From Streptomyces sp. NBC_00568 (lineage in GTDB: Bacteria > Actinomycetota > Actinomycetes > Streptomycetales > Streptomycetaceae): a stretch of 64,000 bases of DNA. Every line of letters begins with the position of its first letter. Positions within the stretch are counted from its first letter, which is position 1. The notes below the pieces were generated by a model. That model was given only the letters and a program-made list of their open reading frames with translations. It was not told where the DNA came from and searched no databases. The translations under genes were made by a program, and so were the position numbers. This document shows, piece by piece, positions 52,812 through 62,436 of this stretch. Location of the stretch: the NCBI RefSeq assembly GCF_026341855.1, contig NZ_JAPENW010000001.1, forward strand, positions 6,873,001 through 6,937,000. The letters run 5' to 3'.

Positions 52812-55703
52812 ATGGGGCAACGCAGCCTGCGCAGCCGTCGGACGCTCTTCGAGCGCGAGAGTGAACTGTCCGCCGCCGACGAGGCGTTGAGCGACCTCGT
52901 CGGCCTGCGCCGGGAGGTCGGCGAACCACCGGGCCGCTCCCGCGGCGCGCTCCTCGCCTTCGCCGGACGCGCCGGAATCGGCAAGACGACCCTCCTCGCG
53001 GAAGTGCGCAGGCGCTCCGCCGCCAAGGGCTGCACCGTGCTGAGCGCACGCGGCGGAGAGCAGGAACAGCGCGTCGCCTTCCACGTCGCCCGCCAGCTGC
53101 TGCAGCCGCAGCTCGCCGGATTCTCCGAGGCCGAACTCCGCGCGTCCCTGGGCAGTTGGTACGCGATCGTCGGCCCCGCGCTCGGCCTCTGCGCGCCGTC
53201 CGAGGGCGCCCCGCCCGACCAGCAGGGCCTGCGCGCCGGCCTCGACTGGGTGCTCACCCACCTCGCCGTGCAGCGCGCCCCGATGGTGCTCGTCCTGGAC
53301 GACGCCCACTGGGCCGACGCCGAATCACTCAGCTGGCTCGCCGCGTTCGCGCCACGCGCCGAACAACTCCCGCTGCTGCTCGTCGTCGCCTACCGCCCCG
53401 ACGAACTCCCCGAGCACGCGGAGGCGTTCAGAGGGCTGCCCGGCCGCGCGGGACAGCGCCCCCTCGGCCTCGAACCGCTCAGCGCGGCGGCCGTCGCCCG
53501 GCTCGTCCGCGAGGACCTCGGCACCCAGGCCGACGACGCGTTCTGCCGCGAGTGCTGGGCGGTCACCGCGGGCAACCCCTTCGAGGCCGTCGAGCTGACC
53601 GCCAAGGTCCGTGACCGCGGCCTGACCCCGACCGAGGACGGAGCGCACCTCCTGCGCGACCTCGCCGCCGCCGTCAAGGGCAGCGGCCTGATCGCCCGCC
53701 TCGAACGCCTCGGCACCGCGACCGTCCGCTTCGCCTGGGCCTGCGCCGTGCTCGGCACGGAGATCCATCCGACGCTCGCCGCCGCCGTCGCGGGCCTCGG
53801 CCCCGAGGAAGCCGCCGACGCGGCGGACGCCCTGCGCACCGCCCGCATCCTCACCGGAGCCGACCCCCTCGAATTCGTCCACCCGCTCATCGCCACCGCC
53901 GTCTACCGGGACATCCCCGGCAGCGTCCGCGTCGCCCTGCACGGCCAGGCCGCCTGGTGCGTGATCAACGAAGGCCTCGGTCCGGCCGCCGCCGCCCGTC
54001 ACCTCATGGAGACCCACCCCGACGGCGACACCTGGATCGTCCAGCAGCTGCGCGCCGCGGCCCGCGAGACCCAGCGCGCCGGAGCCCCCGACGCCGCCCG
54101 CCGCTACCTCGCCCGCGCCCTGCGCGAACCGCCGCCCCCCGGCGACCGTGCCGCCGTCCTGTACGAACTGGGCTGCGCGTCCCTGCTCACCGAGCCGGCG
54201 ACCACGGTCAACCACCTGCGCGCCGCCCTCGAGGAGCCCATCACCGACCCGGAGCTGCGCCACAACATCGTCTACCGCCTCTCCCAGGTCCTCGCGCACA
54301 GCGACCGCCTCGCCGAGGCCTCCGAGACCCTCGCCCGAGAGATCCGGGTCACCGGCGACGCCCGGGTACGGCTGCGCATGCAGTCCGAGCAGTTCATGTG
54401 GGACGCCTTCCGCGCCGACGAACCCGACTCGCCCGTCCGCTCCCGCCGGCTGGCCCGCCTCGCCGACCGGCTCACCGGCCGCGACCTCACCGAGCGCTAT
54501 GTCATCGGGCTGCGCGCCTGGGACGCCACCCTGCGCGGCGAACCCGCCCACATCGCCCTGGAGCACGCCGAACGCGCCCTGGCCGGCGGCCTCGGCTGGG
54601 CCGAGGCCGACCGCGGCTTCGAGGTCCCGGTCCTGGTCGCCATGACCTTCATGTACGCCGACCGGCCGGGCCGCACCGAGGAGCTCTTCGCCACCGGGGT
54701 CGCCGACTTCGAAGCCCAGGGCTGGCACGGCGCCCACCTGTCCTTCGGCTACACGATCCTCGGATACGTGCGCTTCCGCCGCGGCCGTCTCGCCGAGGCC
54801 GAGGACTTCGTCCGCGCGGGCCTCCGGCTCGCCGAACGCGTCGGACCCGGCACCCCCGTCCACTGGTACGCGGTCGGCACCCTCATCCAGGTCCTGCTCG
54901 CCCGGGGCCGGGTCGAGGAGGCGGCGCGCACCGCCGAGGAGTACGCGTTCTGCGCGCCCTTCCCGGCCGCCGTGACCTTCCCGGACGCCCAGACCGTGCA
55001 CGGCGAACTCCTGCTCGCCCGCGGCCTCACCAAGGACGCCGCCCTCGAGCTCGCGTCCGCCGGCCGGCGCCTCGACCCGCGCGGCATGCGCAACCCCGCC
55101 TGGTGTCCCTGGCAGCTCCACCTCGCCCGCGCCGAGAGCCACGACACCCCGGAGCGCGCCATCGCCACCGCACTCGAAGCGGTGAACCGCGCCCGCCAGT
55201 ACGGCACCCCCTCCGCGATCGGCCAGGCCCTGCGCGCCGCCGCCGAGGTCTCGCCGGGCCCGGCCCGCGTCGAACTCCTCGAAGAGTCCGTCAGCCATCT
55301 GGAGCGCTCCCCGGCCGCCTACGAACTGGCCTGCGCCCTGGTCGCCCTGGGCACCGAACTGCGCCGCGCCGGACGCCCCAAGGAAGCCGCGGAGCACCTC
55401 TACCGGGGCCTCGACGCGGCCGTCCAGTGCGGTGCCGACGGGCTGATCGAGGAGGCCCGCGACGAGCTGGGGGCGGCGGGGCTGCGGCCGCGCCGCCTGC
55501 ACAGCACCGAGACGGACACCCTGACGGCCCGCGAGCGCGCCGCCGCGGCACTCACCGCGCGGGACCGGACGCCGGCGCAGATCGCCGAGGAACTGAACAT
55601 CGACGAGCACGCCGTCGCCCGGCTCCTGTCGGCGGTCTACCGCAAGGTCGGCACGGACCGCAGGGGGCTGGCGGCGGCGCTGGGCGAACGGGCCACTTCC
55701 TGA
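52812..55703 (+). CDS. LuxR-family LAL-type transcriptional regulator (AAA ATPase)
   Basis: A 963-residue large ATP-binding regulator. Walker A AGRAGIGKTTLL is at residues 51-62 and Walker B VLVLDDAHWAD about residue 155, followed by a long helical TPR-like middle part (for example AERALAGGLGWAEADRGF). The C-terminal 45 residues form a LuxR-type helix-turn-helix: LTARERAAAALTARDRT, then IAEELNIDEHAVARLLSAVY. ATG 52812 has GGGGG five bases upstream; the GTG at 52806 is an alternative. LAL proteins often govern secondary metabolism or sugar use. No obvious target cluster is adjacent; its own promoter lies in the 240 bases before it. Confidence 0.9.
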   Translation: MGQRSLRSRRTLFERESELSAADEALSDLVGLRREVGEPPGRSRGALLAFAGRAGIGKTTLLAEVRRRSAAKGCTVLSARGGEQEQRVAFHVARQLLQPQLAGFSEAELRASLGSWYAIVGPALGLCAPSEGAPPDQQGLRAGLDWVLTHLAVQRAPMVLVLDDAHWADAESLSWLAAFAPRAEQLPLLLVVAYRPDELPEHAEAFRGLPGRAGQRPLGLEPLSAAAVARLVREDLGTQADDAFCRECWAVTAGNPFEAVELTAKVRDRGLTPTEDGAHLLRDLAAAVKGSGLIARLERLGTATVRFAWACAVLGTEIHPTLAAAVAGLGPEEAADAADALRTARILTGADPLEFVHPLIATAVYRDIPGSVRVALHGQAAWCVINEGLGPAAAARHLMETHPDGDTWIVQQLRAAARETQRAGAPDAARRYLARALREPPPPGDRAAVLYELGCASLLTEPATTVNHLRAALEEPITDPELRHNIVYRLSQVLAHSDRLAEASETLAREIRVTGDARVRLRMQSEQFMWDAFRADEPDSPVRSRRLARLADRLTGRDLTERYVIGLRAWDATLRGEPAHIALEHAERALAGGLGWAEADRGFEVPVLVAMTFMYADRPGRTEELFATGVADFEAQGWHGAHLSFGYTILGYVRFRRGRLAEAEDFVRAGLRLAERVGPGTPVHWYAVGTLIQVLLARGRVEEAARTAEEYAFCAPFPAAVTFPDAQTVHGELLLARGLTKDAALELASAGRRLDPRGMRNPAWCPWQLHLARAESHDTPERAIATALEAVNRARQYGTPSAIGQALRAAAEVSPGPARVELLEESVSHLERSPAAYELACALVALGTELRRAGRPKEAAEHLYRGLDAAVQCGADGLIEEARDELGAAGLRPRRLHSTETDTLTARERAAAALTARDRTPAQIAEELNIDEHAVARLLSAVYRKVGTDRRGLAAALGERATS

Positions 55704-55784
55704 CGCGGGCGGGGCCGGTCTCCCGGCCCCGCGCGGACGGCGCCCGCGGGGCCCGGTACGCGCCCGTGCACGTACCATTGCGGC

Positions 55785-56282
55785 ATGTCCTTCCTCCGCC
55801 GCCGCAGCGCTACGCCCGCCGGGCCCGACTTCGACGTTCTGGCCATGGATCCGGGCGACTGGCCCGGCAATCTCGGCGCCGGCCTGCTGCCCGCTCCCGA
55901 CGGCAGCTGCCAGGGCGTCTTCCTGCGTTACGACCTCTTCGGCGGCCGCGGCCCCGCGATGATCATCGGCAACCTGCCGGAGGGCTCCCCGGCCCGTGAC
56001 GTCGCCGAGGGCGAGGTCCCCTTCGAGGTGGCCCAGCTGCTGATCGCGCTGGAGAACGACGAGGAGTGCACCGTCACCGGCACCGAGGACATGCCGGTGA
56101 TGCAGGGCGACAACCTGCTGATCGTGCGCCGGTTGAAGCTCTCCGAGACCCGCATCTCCTGCGTTCAGTTCGACCGCAGCGACAACGTCCTGGTGACCAT
56201 CGCCGCCTGGGACCGTCCGATCACGGACGACCTGTACGCCCTGCTGAAGCCGCTCCCGGCGGAACTCTTCCAGCAGGGCTGA
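55785..56282 (+). CDS. Conserved hypothetical protein
   Basis: A 165-residue soluble protein that I cannot place in a named family. It has no signal peptide or membrane helix and shows an acidic, alpha/beta composition (VLAMDPGDWPGNLGAGLLP; QLLIALENDEECTVTGTEDM; LKPLPAELFQQG). Reasonable coding bias and an ATG close to the expected distance after the LAL gene support it as real. It lies convergent to the phosphatase gene, with 21 bases between the stops. Confidence 0.75.
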   Translation: MSFLRRRSATPAGPDFDVLAMDPGDWPGNLGAGLLPAPDGSCQGVFLRYDLFGGRGPAMIIGNLPEGSPARDVAEGEVPFEVAQLLIALENDEECTVTGTEDMPVMQGDNLLIVRRLKLSETRISCVQFDRSDNVLVTIAAWDRPITDDLYALLKPLPAELFQQG

Positions 56283-56303
56283 GGCCGAACGCCCGTCCCG
56301 GCG

Positions 56304-58622
56304 TCAGAGTTTGAGGGTGAACCACGTGGTCTTGCCCGCGTCGGTGGGACGTACGCCCCAGTCGTCGGCGAGCGCGCGGACGAGGATCAGGCCCCGTCCC
56401 GACTCCTCCTCCTCGGTGGCCGTGCGGGGCTGCGGCAGATGCGGGCTGTGATCGCTGATCTCCACGGTCAGATCGGTGGCGGTGCGGCACAGGTGCAGGC
56501 CGATGGGTCCCTGGGCGTGCTGGACGGCGTTGGTGAGGATCTCGGAGAGCAGGAGCCGGGCGTCGTCCGCGGTGGGCCCGCAGTCCCATGAGGTCATGGC
56601 CTTGCCGAGGAAGGCGCGGCCCTCCGGCACCGATTCGGGAACCGCGGGCAGGTCGGTGCTGACGGTGGCCAGGGGCCCGTCGGGCAGCCGGGTGAGCAGC
56701 AGCGTGACGTCGTCGTTGTGACCGTCGGCGTCCGGCAGCAGGGCCGCCAGCACATGGTCGGCCGCCATCTCCAGGTCGGGCGCGGTGACGAACAGGCCCC
56801 CGAGCGTCGCGGTGAGCTGGGCGAGCTGGTCCTCGATGTCGCTGCCGGGCGTCTCGATGAGACCGTCGGTGTACAGGACGAGCGTCGCCCCCGGAGGTAT
56901 CACCGAGGTCTCCTGCTCGTAGAGGACGTCGCCGACACCGAGCGGCGCGTTCACGGGGGCGGGGAGCGGCCGCGCGCCCGCGCCGGGCGTGGCCACCAGC
57001 GTCGGCAGATGCCCGGCGGAGCAGACCGTCACCTCGCCCGCGTCGGCGGAGATGACCAGATAGCAGCAGGTCACGAGCTGGTCGGGCACGTCCAGGTCGC
57101 CGACGACGGCCTCCAGGGCCTGCATCAGATGGCGGGGTTGCATGCCGGTCTTGGCCAGGGCGTGCGCGGCCGAGCGCAGCTGGCCCATCACCGCGGCAGC
57201 GTCCAGACCGCGGCCCATCACGTCGCCGATCAGGACCCCGACCCGGCCGGCTCCCAGCGGGATCAGGTCGAACCAGTCGCCGCCCACCCCGGCTCCCTGC
57301 GTGGCTGGCCGGTAGCGGCTCGCGGTGGTCAGACCGGGGATGGCGGGCGGGGTGCCCATGAGGCTGCGCTGGAGCGTGAGGGCGATGTGCCGCTGCTGTT
57401 CGTAGAGGAAGGTCAGCTCCGCCTCGGCCTTCTTGCGGTCGCTGATGTCCCGGACGATGGCGCAGGCGCCGATGACCGCACCGTCCGGCGCGCGGGTGGG
57501 CCACAGGGTGATGTCCACGTCCAGCAGGGCACCGGAGCGGGTCAGCCGCAGGGTCTCGAAGTGCTCGACCTTCTCACCGCTGCGCAGCCGGTCCAGGAGT
57601 GTGTCGATCTCGTCCCGCCGCTCGGTGGTGGCGAGCAGCGACACGTGCCTGCCCATCACCTCGGCCCGGGTGTATCCGTAGAGCCGCTGGGCCGCCGCGT
57701 TCCAGTACGTGATGTGCCCGTCCAGGGTCTTGGCGAGGATCGCGTCCTGGGAGGACTCCACCAGACCGGCCAGTTCGTTGATCCGGGCCTCGGCGCGCTT
57801 GCGGTCGCTGACGTCGCGGACGGCGGCGGAGACGAGGAGGCCGTCGGTGGTCTCGAGCGGGCTGAGGCTGATCTCGACGGGGAATTCGGTGCCGTCCTTG
57901 CGCAGGCCGTGGAGTTCCAGTTCCGCGCCCATGGGGCGGACCTGGCGGTTGTTGGCGTACCCGTCGCGGTGGAAGGTGTGGTGGGCGCGGAAGCGGCCGG
58001 GTACGAGGAGTTCGACGGGGTGCCCGAGCAGTTCCTCGCGCTGGTATCCGAAGAGGGCTTCGGTCTGGGCGTTGACGAGTCTGATGGTGCCGGTGTCGTC
58101 GACGATGACCATGGCGTCCGGTGCCGCCTCCAGCAGCCCCCGAAACCTTTCCTCGGCCGCTTTGCGGTCGCTGACGTCGCGGACGGCGGCGGAGACGAGG
58201 AGGCCGTCGGCGGTCTCGAGCGGGCTGAGGCTGATCTCGACGGGGAATTCGGTGCCGTCCTTGCGCAGGCCGTGGAGTTCGAGTCCCGCGCCCATGGGGC
58301 GGACCTGGCGGTTGTTGGCGTACCCGTCGCGGTGGAAGGTGTGGTGGGCGCGGAAGCGGCCGGGTACGAGGAGTTCGACGGGGTGTCCCAGAAGCTCCTC
58401 GCGCTGGTATCCGAAGAGGGCTTCGGTCTGGGCGTTGACGAGTCTGATGGTGCCGGTGTCGTCGACGATGACCATGGCGTCCGGTGCCGCCTCCAGCAGC
58501 CCCCGAAACCTTTCCTCGGCCCCCGCCGGTGCGCCGTCACGCCCTGTGCCGCCGCACCGGCATTGCCGTGGGTCCGCCGCATCGGCGGGCCGCGTTGAAG
58601 TCTCTTTGACAAAATCGCCCAT
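56304..58622 (-). CDS. PAS-PAS-PAS-SpoIIE phosphatase with C-terminal HATPase (anti-sigma type)
   Basis: About 772 residues. Order: PAS 1 (about 38-155), PAS 2 (159-276) nearly identical to PAS 1, a third PAS (about 285-395), PP2C-like SpoIIE phosphatase (GVGGDWFDLIPLG; GDVMGRGLDAAAVMGQLR; YTDGLIE; HNDDVTLLL), and an RsbW-type kinase fold (LLLSEILTNAVQHAQG; GRGLILVRALADDWG). These proteins control sigma factors by dephosphorylating an anti-anti-sigma factor, the PAS domains sensing redox or light-like signals. ATG 58622 is favoured over GTG 58670; neither has a clear ribosome site. No sigma or anti-sigma partner is adjacent. Confidence 0.92.
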   Translation of the reverse strand: MGDFVKETSTRPADAADPRQCRCGGTGRDGAPAGAEERFRGLLEAAPDAMVIVDDTGTIRLVNAQTEALFGYQREELLGHPVELLVPGRFRAHHTFHRDGYANNRQVRPMGAGLELHGLRKDGTEFPVEISLSPLETADGLLVSAAVRDVSDRKAAEERFRGLLEAAPDAMVIVDDTGTIRLVNAQTEALFGYQREELLGHPVELLVPGRFRAHHTFHRDGYANNRQVRPMGAELELHGLRKDGTEFPVEISLSPLETTDGLLVSAAVRDVSDRKRAEARINELAGLVESSQDAILAKTLDGHITYWNAAAQRLYGYTRAEVMGRHVSLLATTERRDEIDTLLDRLRSGEKVEHFETLRLTRSGALLDVDITLWPTRAPDGAVIGACAIVRDISDRKKAEAELTFLYEQQRHIALTLQRSLMGTPPAIPGLTTASRYRPATQGAGVGGDWFDLIPLGAGRVGVLIGDVMGRGLDAAAVMGQLRSAAHALAKTGMQPRHLMQALEAVVGDLDVPDQLVTCCYLVISADAGEVTVCSAGHLPTLVATPGAGARPLPAPVNAPLGVGDVLYEQETSVIPPGATLVLYTDGLIETPGSDIEDQLAQLTATLGGLFVTAPDLEMAADHVLAALLPDADGHNDDVTLLLTRLPDGPLATVSTDLPAVPESVPEGRAFLGKAMTSWDCGPTADDARLLLSEILTNAVQHAQGPIGLHLCRTATDLTVEISDHSPHLPQPRTATEEEESGRGLILVRALADDWGVRPTDAGKTTWFTLKL
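57801..58526 (-). repeat. Tandem duplication of a PAS-coding segment, 363-base unit
   Basis: Bases 57801-58163 and 58164-58526 are direct repeats, exactly 121 codons each, inside the phosphatase gene. By eye there are only about seven base differences across the aligned part, and only two residue changes (GLE/ELE and TADG/TTDG). The in-frame unit and high identity point to a recent duplication or ongoing gene conversion. Confidence 0.93.
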
Positions 58623-58831
58623 ACCCGCCCCAGATGTGCCGCGTACTGTGAGCGACCCATCCCAGCGCACATCGATCGGGCGCGCGGTTACATGTCGTTA
58701 ACTGGCCCTACCGAGGTCGAACCTGTCCTAGGCGGCACATTCCCTGGTCGGTTGCCCATGTCATTGTCTTCACCGACCGACGGAAACCGGGCCCGCTCCG
58801 CGCGGACCCGGCCTCCGGACCATCGGATCCG

Positions 58832-60799
58832 CTACCGAACCAGGTCCACGTCCACGGCCCGCACGAACGCCACCCGGTGCCCGAACTGGATCTCGTAGTA
58901 CTGATCCGAACCGATCACGACCCTGTGCGGTGTCGTGTCGAAGGTCGGCGCGAAGAAATATTCGCCGGGCACCTTGCCACCGGCCGCGTACCGCTGGCCC
59001 GCGAGCACCTTGTACGGCAGGGGTGAGACGGCCTGGACGGGCACGCCCGCCGGGTACGCCTCCTTCTCCGGGTACGCCCTTCCGTACACGGGGATCTCCG
59101 CCAGACCCTCCTTGGGCGTCACGGCGGGCCCCGACGCGCTCACCGCCGTCGGCTGCTTCCTCGGGTTCTCGAACCAGGCCTTCTGGCCCAGGTACCAGAT
59201 CGCCGTCCAGTCGCCCTCCCGTCCGGCGAGCGCGTACCGCTGTCCGGTGGACACGCGCGAGCCGACGTCGTTCACGCCGGTCGTCGAGGCGTCGCCCTTC
59301 GGGTACAGGCCGATGTCCTGGATGAGCGGCGAGCTCACGTCCGGCCGGGAGTAGAGCCGCACCTCGCTCGAACCGTGGGCCGCGCACGGCTCGCCCTTGG
59401 TGACGCAGCCCGTGTACACCGGCTGGTTCGCGTCGAAGTCGGGCAGGACGGTCACCAGGCCGCCCTTGCGGAGCGTGCGGTGGAAGGGGTGCCCGAGCAG
59501 GGTGAAGTAGTGCTGCCAGTCCCAGTACGGGCCCGGGTCCGTGTGCATGCCCGGAATCGTGGAGGTCGTGGGGCCCGGCACATTGTCGTGCCCGAGGATG
59601 TGCTGCCGGTCCAGGGGGATGCCGTACTTCCTGGAGAGGTACTTCACCAGGCGTGCCGACGCCCGGTACATCTCCTCGGTGTACCAGGCGTCGGGCGCGG
59701 TGAGGAAGCCCTCGTGCTCCAGGCCGATCGACTTCGCGTTGATGTACCAGTTGCCCGCGTGCCAGGCCACGTCCTTGGCCTTCACATGCTGGGCGATGTG
59801 CCCGTCGGTCGACCGCAGGGTGTAGTTCCACGACACATAGGTCGGGTCCTGGACGAGGTTCAGCACACCGTCCCAGGTCCCTTCCGTGTCATGGATGACG
59901 ATGTACTTGATGCTCTGCGCTACAGGCCGGTCGCCCAGGTCGTGGTTGCCGTAGTCGCCCTCGCCGAACTCCTCGTACGGGGCCGGGATCCACTCGCAGG
60001 ACACCGTCCTCGGGCACTCCGTGCCCTCGGCGGAGACCGTCCGAAGTCCCGCGCCGGCGAGCCGCGCGGTGTCGGGGCTCAGCGCCGGCTGGGCGGCGAG
60101 CGTCACCTGCTGACCGGAGTCCGTGGTGCGCTCCTCGCCCGCCCGCAGCACCTCGTAGACGTCGTCGGCGTAGGTCGCCGCGGTGGCGGTGTCGTCCGCT
60201 CCCGAGAAGCGTGCCACCGCCCCGTACCAGTCGGCGGCGTCGGCGCTCAGGGGCTCGCCGAGGTCCCGCTGCGCGGCGGCGAGAAGTGCGGCGCCGCCCG
60301 CGACGTTCGCCGCCGCGTCGGTACGCAGCCGCTCCGCCGGCAGGCCGGTGAGGTCGGCCGCCCTCGTCAACGTCTTCAGCCGGGCCGGGAGTTCGGAGTC
60401 CTTCGGCGCCTTGGTGTCGGGCAGGAGGGCGGGCCGCGAGCTGTCGCCGCGGGCGTCCTCCGTGCCGTCCCCGTGGTGCGGAGCGCCGGCGATCGCCGTC
60501 CGGGCGTCGGTCAGGTGCATGGGACCGTAGCCGCCGCTGACGCTCGGAGCACCGGCGTGCGCGTCCCAGCGGGACTGCAGATAGGACACGGCGAGCAGCA
60601 CGCTCTGCGGTACGTGGTACTCGGTGGCCGCGGCGGCGAAGGCCCGCTGCAACCCGGTCGCGGGAGACTCCTCGGCGGAGCTCGAAGGGGCCGCGCCGAG
60701 CAGGGGCAGCAGCAGCGCCGCCGAGGCGACGGCTCCAGCGGTCCCGCGCGCGCGTCTGTGCCCGGTGGTTCGCTTGGGTTCGGTGGCGGACCAGTGCAA
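58832..60799 (-). CDS. Secreted N-acetylmuramoyl-L-alanine amidase (Amidase_2)
   Basis: A 655-residue exported cell-wall amidase. The signal peptide spans about residues 1-43 (RARGTAGAVASAALLLPLLGA). A helical N-terminal part follows (about 45-200), then the zinc amidase domain with YIVIHDTEGTWDG (first His ligand), WHAGNWYINAKSIGLEHEG and HILGHDNVPGPTTS (second His), and a C-terminal SH3-like portion with repeats of RLYSRPDVSS and QRYALAGREGDWTAIWYLG. TTG 60799 is the start because AGGAGG sits five bases before it. It should cut the amide between muramic acid and the peptide stem. Confidence 0.9.
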   Translation of the reverse strand: MHWSATEPKRTTGHRRARGTAGAVASAALLLPLLGAAPSSSAEESPATGLQRAFAAAATEYHVPQSVLLAVSYLQSRWDAHAGAPSVSGGYGPMHLTDARTAIAGAPHHGDGTEDARGDSSRPALLPDTKAPKDSELPARLKTLTRAADLTGLPAERLRTDAAANVAGGAALLAAAQRDLGEPLSADAADWYGAVARFSGADDTATAATYADDVYEVLRAGEERTTDSGQQVTLAAQPALSPDTARLAGAGLRTVSAEGTECPRTVSCEWIPAPYEEFGEGDYGNHDLGDRPVAQSIKYIVIHDTEGTWDGVLNLVQDPTYVSWNYTLRSTDGHIAQHVKAKDVAWHAGNWYINAKSIGLEHEGFLTAPDAWYTEEMYRASARLVKYLSRKYGIPLDRQHILGHDNVPGPTTSTIPGMHTDPGPYWDWQHYFTLLGHPFHRTLRKGGLVTVLPDFDANQPVYTGCVTKGEPCAAHGSSEVRLYSRPDVSSPLIQDIGLYPKGDASTTGVNDVGSRVSTGQRYALAGREGDWTAIWYLGQKAWFENPRKQPTAVSASGPAVTPKEGLAEIPVYGRAYPEKEAYPAGVPVQAVSPLPYKVLAGQRYAAGGKVPGEYFFAPTFDTTPHRVVIGSDQYYEIQFGHRVAFVRAVDVDLVR

Positions 60800-61064
60800 T
60801 GCAGCCTCCTGGGACGGTCGGGCGCGGTGGGGCGTGCGAGGGCCGAACGCGTCAGTGCTACCGGCTCTCCGACGATCCGTCAATCATGCCCAGAGGCAGG
60901 CGATTTCCCATGTCAGGGCGGGGCGAAGGGGGTTTCGTGGCGGTGGCCTCCCGGCCTGCGAGGCGTCAGTGGAGTGGACCAATGCCCCCGAACGGCGGTG
61001 CCCCGACATGACAGAGGTCCACGGTGCGCCGGTGTCTCGGCGCGACCGCGGACCTCCGTCCCCT

Positions 61065-62204
61065 TCAGCGAGTTCCGACCGCCGCGCGAACGGCCCGCCG
61101 GGCCATTTGGCAGTCGTCGTGCAGCCGCCTCAGCAGCAGCCGCTGTTCCTCGCCGGACGGCGCAGCAGCCGGGTGGGCCGGGCCCGGTGCCGCCGGGGCC
61201 GCGTCGTGCAGGGAACGCTGCACGGCCGTCTCGTACGTACGGATCTCCCGGGTCAGGACGATCATCAGGTTCACCAGGAAGGCGTCCCGTGCGGCCGGGC
61301 CGGCCGACTGCGCGAGCTGACTGATCTGACGACGCGCCACGGGAGCGTCACCGAGGACCGCCCACAGGGTCGCCAGGTCGTACCCCGGCAGATACCACCC
61401 CGCGTGCTCCCAATCCACCAGCACTGGACCGGCCGGTGAGAGAAGGACGTTCGACAGGAGGGCGTCGCCGTGGCAGAACTGACCCATGCCCTGGCGGCCG
61501 GACGAAGCCGCGATGCCGTGCACCAGCTTCTGCAGGTCGCCCATGTCCCGGTCCGTGAGCAACCCCAGCTCATGGAAGCGGGAGATCCGTTCCGCGTAGT
61601 CCAGCGGGGCGTTGAACGTCCCAGCCGGCGGCCGCCACGCGTTGAGCCGGCAGATCGCGCCCAGGGCGGCGCGGATGTCCGCGCGGGGCGGGGCCTCGGC
61701 CGGGTGCCGGTGGAGCGCGGCCACGCGGCCCGGCATGCGCTCGATCACCAGTGTGCAGTTCTCCGGATCCGCTGCGATCAACCGGGGCACCCGAACAGGG
61801 GGGCGGTGCCGGACGAACGAGCGGTACGCCGCTATTTCATGCCGGATCCGCTCGGCCCAGACGGGGGAGTGGTCCAGTAAACACTTGGCGACGGCCGTGC
61901 TGCGCCCCGTCGTGCCGACGAGGAGCACGGAGCGTCCGCTGCGGCGCAGCACCTGGACCGGAGCGAACTCCGGACAGATCCGGTGCACCGACGCGATCGC
62001 CGTGCGCAACAGGGCGCCCTGAGGGCCGGACAAGTCGAGTCTCCCGCTGAGCGGTTGGGTGCCGAGCCCCGGCACGCGCCGCGTCCGGCCGGCACCGAGC
62101 ACGGGGGCCGCCTGACGCGCGGGGTCGAGGTAAGGGCCGCTGCCCACCGGGCGGGAGTGCAACGACCGGGGCGGAGCGGACACGGAGGACGATGCTGTGT
62201 ACAT
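61065..62204 (-). CDS. Aminoglycoside-phosphotransferase-like (APH fold) protein
   Basis: A 379-residue kinase-fold protein. Visible APH blocks are VAKCLLDHSP for the Lys, the catalytic Brenner motif FCHGDALLSNVLL (H-G-D...N) and the metal Asp in VLVDWEHAGWYLPGYDLA. It could phosphorylate a small molecule such as an amino sugar, choline or homoserine, or play no resistance role at all; it is not close to known antibiotic-resistance enzymes by eye. Divergent from the TPR regulator across a repeat-rich promoter, so the two may be co-regulated. Cytosolic. Confidence 0.82.
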   Translation of the reverse strand: MYTASSSVSAPPRSLHSRPVGSGPYLDPARQAAPVLGAGRTRRVPGLGTQPLSGRLDLSGPQGALLRTAIASVHRICPEFAPVQVLRRSGRSVLLVGTTGRSTAVAKCLLDHSPVWAERIRHEIAAYRSFVRHRPPVRVPRLIAADPENCTLVIERMPGRVAALHRHPAEAPPRADIRAALGAICRLNAWRPPAGTFNAPLDYAERISRFHELGLLTDRDMGDLQKLVHGIAASSGRQGMGQFCHGDALLSNVLLSPAGPVLVDWEHAGWYLPGYDLATLWAVLGDAPVARRQISQLAQSAGPAARDAFLVNLMIVLTREIRTYETAVQRSLHDAAPAAPGPAHPAAAPSGEEQRLLLRRLHDDCQMARRAVRAAVGTR

Positions 62205-62262
62205 GGGCGAAACAGATCCCTTCGTGTGCCTGCAAGTTGCCGCGCCGCCCGCCCCGGCCGCC

Positions 62263-62371
62263 CTGGCTCATCCTGGGGAATGTCCCTGGCAACCGGGTCG
62301 GGGTGGCGCGTTCCTACCTGACACCCGGCGTCCACTGGCACACCATCTGGCGCACCCTGGCGAACCCTGGC
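62263..62371. repeat. Phased CTGGC repeats in divergent promoter
   Basis: The word CTGGC occurs at 62263, 62286, 62335, 62347, 62357 and 62367. The last three are exactly 10 bases apart (CTGGCGCACC, CTGGCGAACC, CTGGCGAATA), one helical turn each. This looks like an operator array before the TPR regulator. A further inverted repeat GACAG-N7-CTGTC lies at 62391-62407. Confidence 0.5.
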
Positions 62372-62436
62372 GAATAGTCGCTCAGCAACTGACAGACGGT
62401 TACTGTCGAAATCAGCCGAGAACCTGGGGGCTTGAC

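Noticed and set aside
61065..62204. Antibiotic resistance gene call for the APH-fold protein
   Set aside because: Only the general kinase motifs are seen; nothing links it to a known resistance enzyme.
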